Shown in pieces: positions 43,206 to 51,806 of a stretch of DNA of 64,000 nt; the first letter of the stretch is position 1; each line of letters begins with the position of its first letter. The notes under the pieces were generated by a model that ran no database searches, had not been told where the DNA came from, and saw nothing but the letters and a program-made list of their open reading frames with translations. This DNA comes from Bacillus sp. NEB1478. Its GTDB lineage: Bacteria; Bacillota; Bacilli; Bacillales; Fictibacillaceae. The position numbers and the translations under genes are program-made. The stretch is taken from NCBI RefSeq assembly GCF_031582965.1, contig NZ_CP134049.1, forward strand, positions 1,178,001 to 1,242,000. The letters run 5' to 3'.

Positions 43206-44072
43206 TTGATCGCGATTGCTTTTTCACACCCATCCGACGGTACCACCGTTCTTAAAAATATAATCAGAGCTGCAGTGAAACATAAATTATCCCCTTCCTT
43301 TGCCAAATTATCTGAAACTTCATCTAAAATACTTGAATTGCACATACAGAAAGACCCAGACATTATTTTGGATGTGTTAACACAATTCACAAGAAATAAG
43401 GTAGAGGATATTTGTTTAAAGGAAATGATTGAGCATTTATTTTTTTACACAGATGCATCTGAACAAAAAGAAATATTCACGATAACGAAAAGTATTATTT
43501 CAGGTGAAATAGAAGGAATTCCCGAGGCTAAAAACCTCCCTAATTTAAATGGACTTATACGTAAGCAATGGCTGTCATTATTTAAGACATCACTGCCGTA
43601 TTTAGAATTCGAATCGTTTTTAAAATTCCGATTAAAGGAATATTTATCCGTTCTATTAAAAATTGTTGAATGTGCGATCGACGAGTATAAATTAGAATTG
43701 GAGTATCAAATGTTTGTTGAGCAATTGAGATCTTGTGTAACGAAACAAAAGTCATTTTCGAAACGAAATATCGTCATTATTTTTGATAAGGAGAAAATTG
43801 TGATTCTTGATGAAAACCAAAATCCTTTAACGAGGAAAGAAATGGAAAGGTTTCACGAAAGAGCTCTTAAATTATCAAAAGTAACAAGCCTGGATGAACG
43901 TTTGTTAGGACCTCTTATCGGTTTAGCACCTGCTTCTGCACATATTTATTCATATGATCTGGATCATCCGCTTCTTCAAACTGTTAAAAATATCTTTCAG
44001 GAAACGATCACGATTTCATCCATTGAAAAGATGTCTTATCGAAACAAAAGATTTTTTAATAAAAAGCAGTAA
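43206..44072 (+). CDS. ytxC: sporulation protein YtxC
   Basis: The 288-residue protein is acidic/basic mixed, without a signal peptide, and matches B. subtilis YtxC in its position before thrS and in segments such as LPNLNGLIRKQWLSLFKTSLPYLEFESFLKFRLKEYLSVLLKIVECAIDEYKLELEYQMF. YtxC is a sporulation-associated protein of unknown mechanism. I chose TTG at 43206 because GGGAGG lies 7 nt upstream; the earlier TTG at 43179 is not preceded by an SD. CCCATATA (43163-43170) can pair with TATATGGG (43188-43195), which overlaps the SD. Confidence 0.78.
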   Translation: MIAIAFSHPSDGTTVLKNIIRAAVKHKLSPSFAKLSETSSKILELHIQKDPDIILDVLTQFTRNKVEDICLKEMIEHLFFYTDASEQKEIFTITKSIISGEIEGIPEAKNLPNLNGLIRKQWLSLFKTSLPYLEFESFLKFRLKEYLSVLLKIVECAIDEYKLELEYQMFVEQLRSCVTKQKSFSKRNIVIIFDKEKIVILDENQNPLTRKEMERFHERALKLSKVTSLDERLLGPLIGLAPASAHIYSYDLDHPLLQTVKNIFQETITISSIEKMSYRNKRFFNKKQ

Positions 44073-44088
44073 TAATTGTCACACGCTC

Positions 44089-44117
44089 TTGCTTTTTAAA
44101 AAATAACTGCATATAAT
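44089..44117 (+). promoter_or_regulatory. promoter of the thrS T-box transcript
   Basis: TTGCTT (44089-44094), a 17-bp spacer and TATAAT (44112-44117) predict a start near 44124. Confidence 0.65.
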
Positions 44118-44123
44118 ATGTTT

Positions 44124-44384
44124 ATAATTTTATCAATTAATCAGTATTGATAAGGACATGAAGCAAAATTTTACGGTTTATAGAGAGGGAAGTTCTGGCT
44201 GAAAGCTTCCTAACACGGAAATTTGCTTTACCACCTTGGAACTTCAGCGGTGAAACTTTTAGTAATCGTTGACGGCAGCAGTCCGTTATACTGTCCGAGT
44301 GCTGCATTTATACTACATAATTGCAGAACAAGGGTGGAACCACGAGATTATCACTCGTCCCTTCTTTAGGGACGGGTGTTTTTT
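44124..44384 (+). promoter_or_regulatory. T-box leader of thrS (threonine specific)
   Basis: The T-box sequence AAGGGTGGAACCACG (44330-44344) is followed by the terminator CACTCGTCCC/GGGACGGGTG (44352-44361/44369-44378) and T run. Stem I includes AGAGAGGGAAGTT, and the specifier loop holds ACC (44230-44232), a threonine codon, followed by A. Uncharged tRNA-Thr would stabilise the antiterminator and allow thrS expression. Confidence 0.9.
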
Positions 44385-44417
44385 GTTTTCATTTTTTATA
44401 AAAAGGAGATGTTTTTT

Positions 44418-46325
44418 ATGTCAATTTCGATTTCATTCCCTGACGGTTCAGTTAAGGAATTTCCGAAAGGGGTAACTTCAGAGCAAGTTGCTGAAAGCAT
44501 TAGCCCAAGTTTAAAGAAAAAAGCAGTTGCAGGAAAAGTGAACGGTCAATTATTTGATTTTTCACGTCCAATCGAAGAAGATTCATCAATCGAAATCGTG
44601 ATGCAGGATTCAAAAGATGGATTAGAGATGACACGACACTCTAATGCACATTTGCTGGCACAAGCATTAAAACGCCTATATCCAGATGTGAAATTAGGAA
44701 TCGGTCCTGTTATTGATAATGGATTTTACTATGATGTGGATATGTCGCATGTCTTAACGCCAGAAGATCTTCCAGCTATTGAAAAAGAAATGAAGAAGAT
44801 TGTAAACGAAAATCTTCCTATTATTCGTAAAGAAGTTACACGTGAAGAAGCATTATCCATCTATGAAGAACTTAACGACCATTTAAAGCTGGAACTGATC
44901 CGCGATCTTCCTGAAGGAGAAAAAATTACGATCTATGAACAAGGAGAATTCTTTGACCTTTGCCGTGGACCGCATGTTCCTTCAACTGGAAAGATTAAAG
45001 CGTATAAGCTCATGAGCATCTCAGGTGCATACTGGCGCGGAAACAGCGATAACCAAATGCTTCAGCGTATTTATGGAGCAGCTTTCTTAAATCAAAAAGA
45101 GTTAGACGAATATTTGCACTTTATTGAAGAAGCTCAAAAGCGCGATCACCGTAAGCTTGGAAAAGAATTAGAGTTATTCATGTTCTCAGAAGAAGCGCCT
45201 GGTATGCCGTTCTATCTTCCGAATGGCCAAATTATCAGAACAGAACTTGAGAATTTCTCTCGAGAGCTTCAGCGCCAAGTAGATTATGATGAAGTTCGCA
45301 CACCGTTCATGATGAACCAGCGTCTTTGGGAACAATCCGGCCACTGGGATCATTACCATGAAAACATGTATTTCTCAGAAGTAGATGATACGAAGTTTGC
45401 GATGAAGCCGATGAACTGTCCGGGTCATATGCTTATCTTTAAAAACAAGCTTCATTCATATAGAGATCTCCCTGTACGAATGGCTGAGTTTGGACAAGTA
45501 CATCGTCACGAATACAGCGGTGCCCTTAACGGAATGATTCGTGTAAGAACTTTCTGCCAAGATGATGCTCACATTTTCGTGACTCCGAAGCAGATCGAGA
45601 GTGAAATCAAAAACGTATTTAAACTTGTAGATAAAATCTATAGCACTTTCGGTTTCGAGTATTCAGTAGAACTTTCTACTCGTCCTGAAGATTCTATGGG
45701 TGACGATCGTCTTTGGGAACAAGCGGAAGGCGCTTTGAAAAACGTGCTGGAAGATCTCGGAATGGATTATCACTTGAATGAAGGCGATGGGGCATTCTAT
45801 GGTCCGAAAATTGACTTCCACATTAAAGATGCATTAAATAGAAGCCACCAATGTGCAACAATACAGCTGGACTTCCAGATGCCGGAGAAGTTCGATTTAA
45901 CTTATGTGGATGAGAATAATCAAAAAGTACGTCCGGTTGTAATCCACCGTGCAATTTACGGATCAATCGATCGTTTCCTAGGAATATTAGTTGAGCATTT
46001 TGCAGGAGCTTTCCCAACATGGTTAGCGCCAGTTCAAGTGAAGCTGATTCCTGTGTCTGATGTTCATAATGAGTATGCTTATAAACTTCAAGAAGATTTG
46101 AAGAAACATGCGGTTAGAGTGGACATTGATATAAGAAACGAGAAAATGGGATATAAGATCAGAGAAGCACAAATGAAAAAGATCCCATACATGCTTGTTC
46201 TTGGTGACAAAGAGATCGAAGACAATGCTGTAAACGTTCGAAAGTATGGCGAACAAAAATCAGAAACCGTTTCTTATGAAGATTTCAGAGACATGATTTT
46301 AGCTAAAATTAACGAAAAAAGATAA
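44418..46325 (+). CDS. thrS: threonyl-tRNA synthetase
   Basis: ThrRS charges tRNA-Thr. The 635-residue protein has the TGS domain (about 1-62), the SAD editing domain (about 65-225, with HSNAHLLAQALKR), the class II catalytic core with zinc ligands in MKPMNCPGHMLIF and RHEYSGALNGMIRVRTF, motif 3 HRAIYGSIDRFLGILVEHFAG, and the anticodon-binding domain at the C terminus. ATG at 44418 follows AAAAGGAGAT; the ATG at 44376 lies in the T-box terminator. It is controlled by the T-box upstream and followed by a strong terminator. Confidence 0.97.
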   Translation: MSISISFPDGSVKEFPKGVTSEQVAESISPSLKKKAVAGKVNGQLFDFSRPIEEDSSIEIVMQDSKDGLEMTRHSNAHLLAQALKRLYPDVKLGIGPVIDNGFYYDVDMSHVLTPEDLPAIEKEMKKIVNENLPIIRKEVTREEALSIYEELNDHLKLELIRDLPEGEKITIYEQGEFFDLCRGPHVPSTGKIKAYKLMSISGAYWRGNSDNQMLQRIYGAAFLNQKELDEYLHFIEEAQKRDHRKLGKELELFMFSEEAPGMPFYLPNGQIIRTELENFSRELQRQVDYDEVRTPFMMNQRLWEQSGHWDHYHENMYFSEVDDTKFAMKPMNCPGHMLIFKNKLHSYRDLPVRMAEFGQVHRHEYSGALNGMIRVRTFCQDDAHIFVTPKQIESEIKNVFKLVDKIYSTFGFEYSVELSTRPEDSMGDDRLWEQAEGALKNVLEDLGMDYHLNEGDGAFYGPKIDFHIKDALNRSHQCATIQLDFQMPEKFDLTYVDENNQKVRPVVIHRAIYGSIDRFLGILVEHFAGAFPTWLAPVQVKLIPVSDVHNEYAYKLQEDLKKHAVRVDIDIRNEKMGYKIREAQMKKIPYMLVLGDKEIEDNAVNVRKYGEQKSETVSYEDFRDMILAKINEKR

Positions 46326-46342
46326 ATTTATTGTAAGAGGTG

Positions 46343-46380
46343 AACCTTCCTGTCTGGGTTTTTGACAGGGAGGTTTTTTT
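46343..46380 (+). terminator. Rho-independent terminator after thrS
   Basis: AACCTTCCTGTC (46343-46354) pairs with GACAGGGAGGTT (46364-46375) with one wobble, followed by T. Confidence 0.85.
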
Positions 46381-46429
46381 GATGCCATTCAAATTGAAAG
46401 GTCTGTTTGCGTGTCGAAATTAGCCGAAA

Positions 46430-46534
46430 GACTCAATTCATACTTAAAGAGACTCAATCGTTAATAAATATGACGCAATTATTTCATCATTAGACGCAAT
46501 TGCCTGTAATTTAGACTCAATACTTCAGAATTTC
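46430..46534. repeat. array of five 8-bp direct repeats with exact 21-bp period
   Basis: GACTCAAT or GACGCAAT occurs at 46430, 46451, 46472, 46493 and 46514, always 21 bp apart. The 13-bp spacers are AT-rich and not conserved. Twenty-one base pairs are two helical turns, so all copies face the same side of the DNA. No open reading frame spans the array in these frames. It lies between the thrS terminator and the infC promoter; from its end to 46660 I see nothing further. Confidence 0.7.
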
Positions 46535-46666
46535 TGCTTCATGCAATAAGCCAGGAGCATCTTTTGCTGGGCTTTCAAAAGCAGTCATTTTAAACAAAAC
46601 AAAAAAACTCTTGCAATAAATTGATAAACGAAGTAAAATTAATCTCGTTGTTATTTATTACGTTGA

Positions 46667-46696
46667 TTGACACATTTCACGCCAATATGTTATAGT
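46667..46696 (+). promoter_or_regulatory. promoter of infC-rpmI-rplT
   Basis: TTGACA (46667-46672), an 18-bp spacer and TATAGT (46691-46696) predict a start near 46703. Confidence 0.7.
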
Positions 46697-46702
46697 ATGT
46701 AA

Positions 46703-46870
46703 GGTTAATAAAATAAGCATAAGCATCAAACAAGCAGAAGCACCCGCTTCTCACCTAATTTTGACGTCCTTTATGGATTGTTGATAGGTAGGATGAATTC
46801 TGGCATGTCAGTAGTACATAGCCGATTTGTGTGTGGGTGATATATGCGCCGACGCTTTTTTTATTTGCGT
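46703..46870 (+). promoter_or_regulatory. L20-responsive leader of infC
   Basis: In Bacillus the infC-rpmI-rplT mRNA leader is bound by ribosomal protein L20, causing early termination. Here TCACC (46751-46755) can pair over a long range with GGTGA (46836-46840), and GCAGAAGCACCCGCTTCT forms a local hairpin. GCG-CCGA-CGC and seven T (46846-46862) form the terminator tail. The position and start AAAATAAGCATAAGC fit the L20 leader family. Confidence 0.75.
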
Positions 46871-46925
46871 AAATAACATGTGCAGTGTTTTAACACTCAC
46901 TGAAAAAATTCGGAGGTGACTTACT

Positions 46926-47441
46926 ATTAGTAAGGACGTGTCTGTCAATGATGGCATTCGAGCTCGTGAGGTTCGCTTAATCGGTCCAGATGGAAGCCAG
47001 CTAGGCATTAAATCAAGACAAGAAGCTTTAGACCTTGCGACAAATGCAAACCTTGATCTTGTTCTCGTTGCTCCTGCCGCTAAACCGCCTGTATGCAAAA
47101 TTATGGATTATGGCAAGTTTAAATACGAGCAGCAACGTAAAGATCGAGAAGCACGAAAAAACCAAAAAGTTATTACGACGAAAGAAATTCGTCTTAGTCC
47201 AACAATCGAGGAAAACGATTTTAATACAAAGCTTAGAAATGCTCGCAAGTTCCTTGAAAAAGGTGACAAAGTAAAGGCAAGTATTCGTTTCCGTGGACGT
47301 GCAATTACTCATTCTCAAATCGGAAAAACGGTATTGGAGAAATTAGCGAAAGAATGTGAGGATCTTTCTACGGTGGAAACTTCACCGAAAATGGAAGGAC
47401 GAAGCATGTTTCTTATCCTAGCACCTAAAGCCGAAAAATAA
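46926..47441 (+). CDS. infC: translation initiation factor IF-3 (AUU start)
   Basis: IF-3 prevents early joining of subunits and checks the start codon. The best start is ATT at 46926: GGAGGTGA lies 6 nt upstream and the N terminus [23 protein letters not shown] aligns with the B. subtilis protein, whose gene also uses a rare start. ATT starts in infC allow IF-3 to limit its own translation. The N domain has [19 protein letters not shown], the linker [21 protein letters not shown], and the C domain ends [14 protein letters not shown]. Starting at GTG 46938 would lose the SD spacing. It leads the infC-rpmI-rplT operon. Confidence 0.93.
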   Translation: MSKDVSVNDGIRAREVRLIGPDGSQLGIKSRQEALDLATNANLDLVLVAPAAKPPVCKIMDYGKFKYEQQRKDREARKNQKVITTKEIRLSPTIEENDFNTKLRNARKFLEKGDKVKASIRFRGRAITHSQIGKTVLEKLAKECEDLSTVETSPKMEGRSMFLILAPKAEK

Positions 47442-47464
47442 TTTTTACCAGGGAGGAAACCATT

Positions 47465-47668
47465 ATGCCTAAAATGAAAACTCATAAAGGTGCTGCAAAG
47501 CGCTTTAGAAAAACTGGATCAGGTAAATTAAAGCGTGGTCGCGCTTATACTAGTCACTTGTTCGCTAACAAGTCTACTAAAGCTAAGCGTAAACTTCGCA
47601 AAGCGAAACTTGTCCACAGCGGTGATTACAAACGTATCCGCACATTGTTAACTTACAAAAAACGCTAA
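47465..47668 (+). CDS. rpmI: 50S ribosomal protein L35
   Basis: The 67-residue, very basic protein [28 protein letters not shown] is L35, a small protein of the large ribosomal subunit. Length and sequence match the family. GGGAGGAAA lies upstream of the ATG. It is the second gene of the infC operon, 23 bp after infC. Confidence 0.97.
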   Translation: MPKMKTHKGAAKRFRKTGSGKLKRGRAYTSHLFANKSTKAKRKLRKAKLVHSGDYKRIRTLLTYKKR

Positions 47669-47705
47669 TCATTTATAAGTGATTTAAAAATAGGAGGTTT
47701 TTAAT

Positions 47706-48065
47706 ATGCCAAGAGTAAAAGGTGGCTATGTAACACGTCGTCGTCGTAAAAAAGTTCTTAAGCTGGCTAAAGGCTATTTCGGTTCTAAACATAAATTATT
47801 TAAAGTAGCACAACAACAAGTATTCAAATCTTTAATGTACGCTTACCGTGACCGTCGTCAAAAGAAGCGTGATTTCCGTAAGCTTTGGATTACTCGTATT
47901 AATGCTGCTGCTCGTACAAACGGTCTTTCTTACAGCCGTTTAATGCACGGTCTTAAATTAGCAGGTATCGATATCAACCGTAAAATGCTTTCTGAGATCG
48001 CAATTACAGATGAAAATGCTTTTGCTGAACTAGCTTCAAAAGCAAAGGACAGCCTAAAAGCTTAA
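47706..48065 (+). CDS. rplT: 50S ribosomal protein L20
   Basis: The 119-residue L20 ([26 protein letters not shown]...[23 protein letters not shown]) binds 23S rRNA early in assembly and also represses its own operon through the leader at 46703. AGGAGG lies upstream of the ATG. It ends the operon with a strong terminator. Confidence 0.98.
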   Translation: MPRVKGGYVTRRRRKKVLKLAKGYFGSKHKLFKVAQQQVFKSLMYAYRDRRQKKRDFRKLWITRINAAARTNGLSYSRLMHGLKLAGIDINRKMLSEIAITDENAFAELASKAKDSLKA

Positions 48066-48077
48066 ATTACTAAAAGA

Positions 48078-48115
48078 AAAGATCATTTCCTCATTTGACG
48101 GAGATGATCTTTTTT
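48078..48115 (+). terminator. Rho-independent terminator after rplT
   Basis: AAAGATCATTTCC pairs with GGAGATGATCTTT with one wobble, followed by T. Confidence 0.85.
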
Positions 48116-48141
48116 CATTCTGAAAGGAAAAGGGAATTAAG

Positions 48142-48393
48142 TTGTTAATCTTTTATTTAATCGTTTTAAATGTCGCTGCTTATTTCGTAATGAAAAAGGA
48201 TAAAACATCTGCCCAAAAAGGGGAATGGCGAACTCCAGAAGCACGTCTTTGGTTACTTGCGTTCTTAGGTGGAGCACCTGGAATGTGGCTTGCGATGAAA
48301 AAGTTCAGACATAAAACAAAGCACCATACTTTTAAATATGGATTGCCTTTTTTAAGTCTCGTTATAACGGTCTTTGCAGGCTGGTTTTCATAA
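48142..48393 (+). CDS. ysdA: DUF1294 family membrane protein YsdA
   Basis: The 83-residue protein has three membrane stretches and the DUF1294 pattern DKTSAQKGEWRTPEARLWLLAFLGGAPGMWLAMKKFRHKTKHHTFKYG. It matches B. subtilis YsdA, which also follows rplT. Function is unknown. The start is TTG at 48142 behind AAAGGAAAAGGG. It is convergent with the cydB-like gene, with only 7 bp between stops and no visible terminator, so the transcripts probably overlap. Confidence 0.88.
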   Translation: MLIFYLIVLNVAAYFVMKKDKTSAQKGEWRTPEARLWLLAFLGGAPGMWLAMKKFRHKTKHHTFKYGLPFLSLVITVFAGWFS

Positions 48394-48400
48394 ATACGTA

Positions 48401-49426
48401 TTAATCTTGCTGTAAATATCGTTTGTCTTTTAAAAAGAGCCTCCAGAAAATATAAAAACCTGGAGTTAAAATTGCGAGGCCGACTACATACATAACCAAT
48501 AAAGAATAGAAGGTACTTGTTGCAGTAAAAGCCTCATAAATCGTTAAATCTGGATAAACGATATATGGCAGATGTGCCATTCCATAGCCATAACTAGCAA
48601 GACCGTATTGTGTTACGGTTAATAGCAGAGTAAATCGCGGCCGTCCAATACCTGGGCGGTTTTGTTTTGGCCACCAAAGAGATACATATGCTATCAAAAA
48701 GGCTGCTAAGGATAAAATAAACCATATTTTTTGTTCTCTTAAGTTATCAACCAGCCAAGATGATTCTGGTGGCATAAACATTAAAGTGAATAGAGCAGCT
48801 ATTAATGTGAGAGGCCCAAGCAAAATAACATTGCCTCGATAAAGCTTGTATGCCTCTTCATTACTGGATACTCGTGAGTAGTCAGCTAAAAAAAGTGATG
48901 ACAAGTATAATTCAGAAGTCAGACCAAACAAGACATAAAGATACAGAGTGGGGCTAGAAAATAATTTTCCTAGCAGCAAGGTTTGATTGGAGACATCTCC
49001 TGCAATAAAACCGCCTTGTGAGATGGGCAAAACGGCGATGAGCAATGAGGGTATCAATACCCCTGATACGCCTGAGATCATAAACATCGTCTTGCGATAG
49101 CCTTGAACTGAATAGGAGAAAACCATAAAAGCACTACGTATAGCCAAGAAAAACAGGATGAGCGAAACAGGAACGAGCATTACTGTTCCGAGTGTATAAG
49201 CACCTTTTGGAAAGAAACCGACAAATGCAACCACAAGAAGAACGAGGAAAGTATTTGTTAACTCCCATGTAGGGGAGAGAAATCGATTTGCAACCTTACC
49301 GGCCATTGTTTCATGATTATTGTATACCATCGCCCAAAAACCTGACCCGAAATCAATAGAACCAAAAATACTATAGATAAAAATAAAGGTCCACATGATT
49401 AATATCGCAATTACTTCTTCGCTCAT
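48401..49426 (-). CDS. ythB: bd-type quinol oxidase subunit II (YthB-like)
   Basis: The 341-residue protein has eight or nine membrane helices and the CydB pattern, with the N-terminal IFGSIDFGSGFWAMVYN, SPTWELTNTFLVLLVVAFVGFFPKGAYTLGT and a Trp/Glu-rich first loop. It forms the second subunit of a bd-type oxidase with the gene upstream. AGGAGGAAT precedes the ATG. Sequence and pairing fit B. subtilis YthB better than CydB, judged from memory. It ends 7 bp from ysdA. Confidence 0.82.
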   Translation of the reverse strand: MSEEVIAILIMWTFIFIYSIFGSIDFGSGFWAMVYNNHETMAGKVANRFLSPTWELTNTFLVLLVVAFVGFFPKGAYTLGTVMLVPVSLILFFLAIRSAFMVFSYSVQGYRKTMFMISGVSGVLIPSLLIAVLPISQGGFIAGDVSNQTLLLGKLFSSPTLYLYVLFGLTSELYLSSLFLADYSRVSSNEEAYKLYRGNVILLGPLTLIAALFTLMFMPPESSWLVDNLREQKIWFILSLAAFLIAYVSLWWPKQNRPGIGRPRFTLLLTVTQYGLASYGYGMAHLPYIVYPDLTIYEAFTATSTFYSLLVMYVVGLAILTPGFYIFWRLFLKDKRYLQQD

Positions 49427-49442
49427 TCTTCATTCCTCCTTT

Positions 49443-50783
49443 CTAACCATAAACTTTATCCATATCTTTTGATACAGGATTTCTTTTAAAATAAGCCGTT
49501 AATATTAGAATCGTTAAAACACTCAGAACTGCATACAAAAGTAAAAATAGCAGGAAGAGCATTCCGAGATTTTCGTTTTTAGTAGCAGCTTCTGCGGTCG
49601 TTTGAACTCTGTAAATGGTCCATGGCTGTCTGCCGCTGCAGCTGAACACCCAGCCAAATTCAATTCCGAGCATTGATAATGGTCCTGATAAGACTAAGCT
49701 CCATAGCATCCATTTCGGAAATGCTTTGTTCTTTTTCTTAATTAAGAACCACCAGTAAAGCAAAACGATCCCAGCGAGTCCTAGTAACAAGGTTCCGATT
49801 CCGACCATCAAGTTAAATAATGTATGAACATAATAAGGTGGCCATGTCTCACGAGGAAATTCGTAAAGACCTTTAACTTCTGTATCAAATCTTCCTCCAG
49901 CTAACCAGCTGAGTGCCCATGGGATTTCGATGCCATATTTCACTTCTTCTGTTTTGGGATCCGTGAATCCACCGATTGCTAGTGGTGCATATCGCTGTGT
50001 ATCAAATAAACCTTCTGCAGCGGCTAATTTCTCAGGAGAATGTTCATGCAGAATTTGAGCAGAATGGTGTCCTGAAACAACAGAAATAAAACTCATAGTA
50101 AACGCAACAATCAGTGACATGAACAAGCTTTTTAAATGATAAGCTTTTTCCTTATCAGAACGCTTTTTTAATAGTTTAAAAGCCGCCACTGAAGCAACGG
50201 CAAATGCACCTGTCATATAAGCAGTAATGGCGACATGGAACGCTGATGATACAAAACTAGGATTAAAGAATGCATCCCATGGCTGAACATCATAGATCGT
50301 CCCGTCAGGCTTAATTTTGAAACCATCGGGTGTGTTCATCCACGTGTTAACTGCTGTTATTAAAATCGCAGATGCAACGGCACCGAATGCAACGAAAAAT
50401 ACAGAAATAAGCCTGAAATAAGGTGGGAGTCTGTCTGCAGCATATACATAAATGGACATAAAAAGAGCTTCAAGAAAGAATGCAAAGATTTCAATCTGAA
50501 ATGGCAGCGATATAACTTTCCCTACAATCTCCATAAATCCTGGCCAAAGAAGAGATAACTGCACTCCAACAATGGTTCCTGATGGTATAGCCACACCTAA
50601 CAAAACGGCAAAAGCTTTCGTCCACCTCTTTGCCATGATGGCATAATCTTTATCCCCTTTTATTTGATGAATAATTTCAGCAATTACGATCATTAAAGGA
50701 ATTCCAACACCCAGAGTTGCAAAAATGATATGAAAACCTAGTGATGTACCGAAAAAAGATCTAGCTAGTATAACCGTATCCAT
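49443..50783 (-). CDS. ythA: bd-type quinol oxidase subunit I (YthA-like)
   Basis: Subunit I of a bd-type quinol oxidase takes electrons from menaquinol and reduces oxygen. The 446-residue protein starts MDTVILARSFFGTSLGFHIIFATLGVG with the haem His, has SLPFQIEIFAFFLEALFMSIYVYAADRLPPYFR, SSAFHVAITAYMTGAFAVASVAAFKLL and GWVFSCSGRQPWTIYRVQTTAEAATKN near the Q loop. The N-terminal region resembles YthA rather than CydA. A short Q loop is suggested by length. ATG at 50783 follows AAGGAGG; the upstream ATG at 50822 is not used. It is divergent from the VTT-domain gene. Confidence 0.85.
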   Translation of the reverse strand: MDTVILARSFFGTSLGFHIIFATLGVGIPLMIVIAEIIHQIKGDKDYAIMAKRWTKAFAVLLGVAIPSGTIVGVQLSLLWPGFMEIVGKVISLPFQIEIFAFFLEALFMSIYVYAADRLPPYFRLISVFFVAFGAVASAILITAVNTWMNTPDGFKIKPDGTIYDVQPWDAFFNPSFVSSAFHVAITAYMTGAFAVASVAAFKLLKKRSDKEKAYHLKSLFMSLIVAFTMSFISVVSGHHSAQILHEHSPEKLAAAEGLFDTQRYAPLAIGGFTDPKTEEVKYGIEIPWALSWLAGGRFDTEVKGLYEFPRETWPPYYVHTLFNLMVGIGTLLLGLAGIVLLYWWFLIKKKNKAFPKWMLWSLVLSGPLSMLGIEFGWVFSCSGRQPWTIYRVQTTAEAATKNENLGMLFLLFLLLYAVLSVLTILILTAYFKRNPVSKDMDKVYG

Positions 50784-50924
50784 CTGTAATCCTCCTTCAA
50801 ACCGGAAAACGAAAAGTATCAATCTATCTATAAGATGGCATTAAGAAGTGCTTATTATTCGCGTATTAATTTGTCATATACGGCTCGTCTGCTGTCATAT
50901 GCTGACTTTAAAGGGGGGTGTGAA

Positions 50925-51524
50925 GTGTTAAAGGATACAAGTATGTTTATAGAAGTTTTGAAGTTTAGCGGAATATTTGCCCCTTGTGTTTTTATTATGC
51001 TTCAGGCATTCAGGCAATTTTTATTTTTACCGGTAGGTTTAATCTGTTTAACGGGAGGATTATTATTCGGAGCAGTTGCCGGTACACTTTATTCAGTCAT
51101 TGGAATTACGCTATCTAGTGTTCTATTTTATTGGGGTATGAAGGGTATGCCAAAGCTGATGGGGAAAATAAAGAAACTTCAAAAGAAATGGATCGGTAAA
51201 AGAATGCCCTTTTCAGTTGGACAGATTGCAATACTAAAAATGGTTCCTTTTATGCACTTTCATCTGTTAAGTCTTTGTTTAATTGATATTTCATCAAATT
51301 TTAAAGAATATACAAAAGCGAGCATCATTTCAAATATTCCTTTAGCTGTCATTTATTCGTCTTTTGGATCAGTCATACTGTCTCTCTCTCTAATAACCTC
51401 GGTCGTGCTGCTGATAGCCTTATCTGTTCTTTTTTATCTATTAAGAAGAAAAGAACTGATTATTAAGTGGAGCGATTTTTTTGAGGAAGAAAATAAATCA
51501 GAAACCAAAAGCATGTCTGCTTAA
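50925..51524 (+). CDS. TVP38/TMEM64 (VTT domain) family membrane protein
   Basis: The roughly 199-residue protein has several membrane helices and the VTT/SNARE-associated pattern FLFLPVGLICLTGGLLFGAVAGTLYSVIGITLSSVLFYWGM...ILKMVPFMHFHLLSLC. B. subtilis YtxB belongs to this family but lies next to ytxC, so orthology is uncertain. GTG at 50925 is chosen because AAGGGGGG lies 6 nt upstream; the frame from 50835 has no such site. A possible role in lipid transport is family inference only. Divergent from ythA. Confidence 0.75.
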   Translation: MLKDTSMFIEVLKFSGIFAPCVFIMLQAFRQFLFLPVGLICLTGGLLFGAVAGTLYSVIGITLSSVLFYWGMKGMPKLMGKIKKLQKKWIGKRMPFSVGQIAILKMVPFMHFHLLSLCLIDISSNFKEYTKASIISNIPLAVIYSSFGSVILSLSLITSVVLLIALSVLFYLLRRKELIIKWSDFFEEENKSETKSMSA

Positions 51525-51539
51525 GGCGTGCTTTTATAA

Positions 51540-51752
51540 TTTAGATTGTTTGCTTCTTGATAGTGGTTGATTTCCGCTGCAGGATGCTCGCTTTCCGCGG
51601 GGCGCGCGGTGAGCCCACTCGTCGCCATGCGACATTGAATGGTCTCACCTGTCTCGCTGATCCCGCAGGAGTCTCGCACCTTACACTCCAATCAACTTGT
51701 CAATGATGAGAAAGATTACGATCCAAAAGCAGCAATTTTTTAGAAAACAGCC
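51540..51752 (-). repeat. R1 intergenic repeat, copy G (inverted)
   Basis: The element runs right to left: GTGGTTGATTTCCGCTGCAG, then ATGCTCGCTTTCCGCGGGGC, GGTGAGCC...GGTCTCACC, then GCAGGAGTCTCGCACC, ACTCCAATCAACTTGTCAAT and the end AAAAGCAGCAATTTTTTAG with AAAACAGCC. No internal module. It fills the gap between the VTT gene and the dUTPase gene. Confidence 0.75.
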
Positions 51753-51806
51753 TAATTTTCTAAAATACGTTATAATAGCTTAGGTATGAAAGGCAGGGGA
51801 ATAAAA

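Noticed and set aside
46430..46534. CRISPR array reading of the 21-bp repeats
   Set aside because: Repeats are only 8 bp with 13-bp spacers and no cas genes are near; size is far from any CRISPR type.
46430..46534. Coding heptapeptide repeat (21 bp = 7 codons)
   Set aside because: The frame that reads the repeats has stop codons inside the array (TAATAA at about 46461).
50870..50880. TTTGTCATATA upstream of ythA resembles the CcpN consensus
   Set aside because: One essential position mismatches, it is nearly 90 bp from the gene, and there is no known CcpN role there; likely chance in AT-rich DNA.
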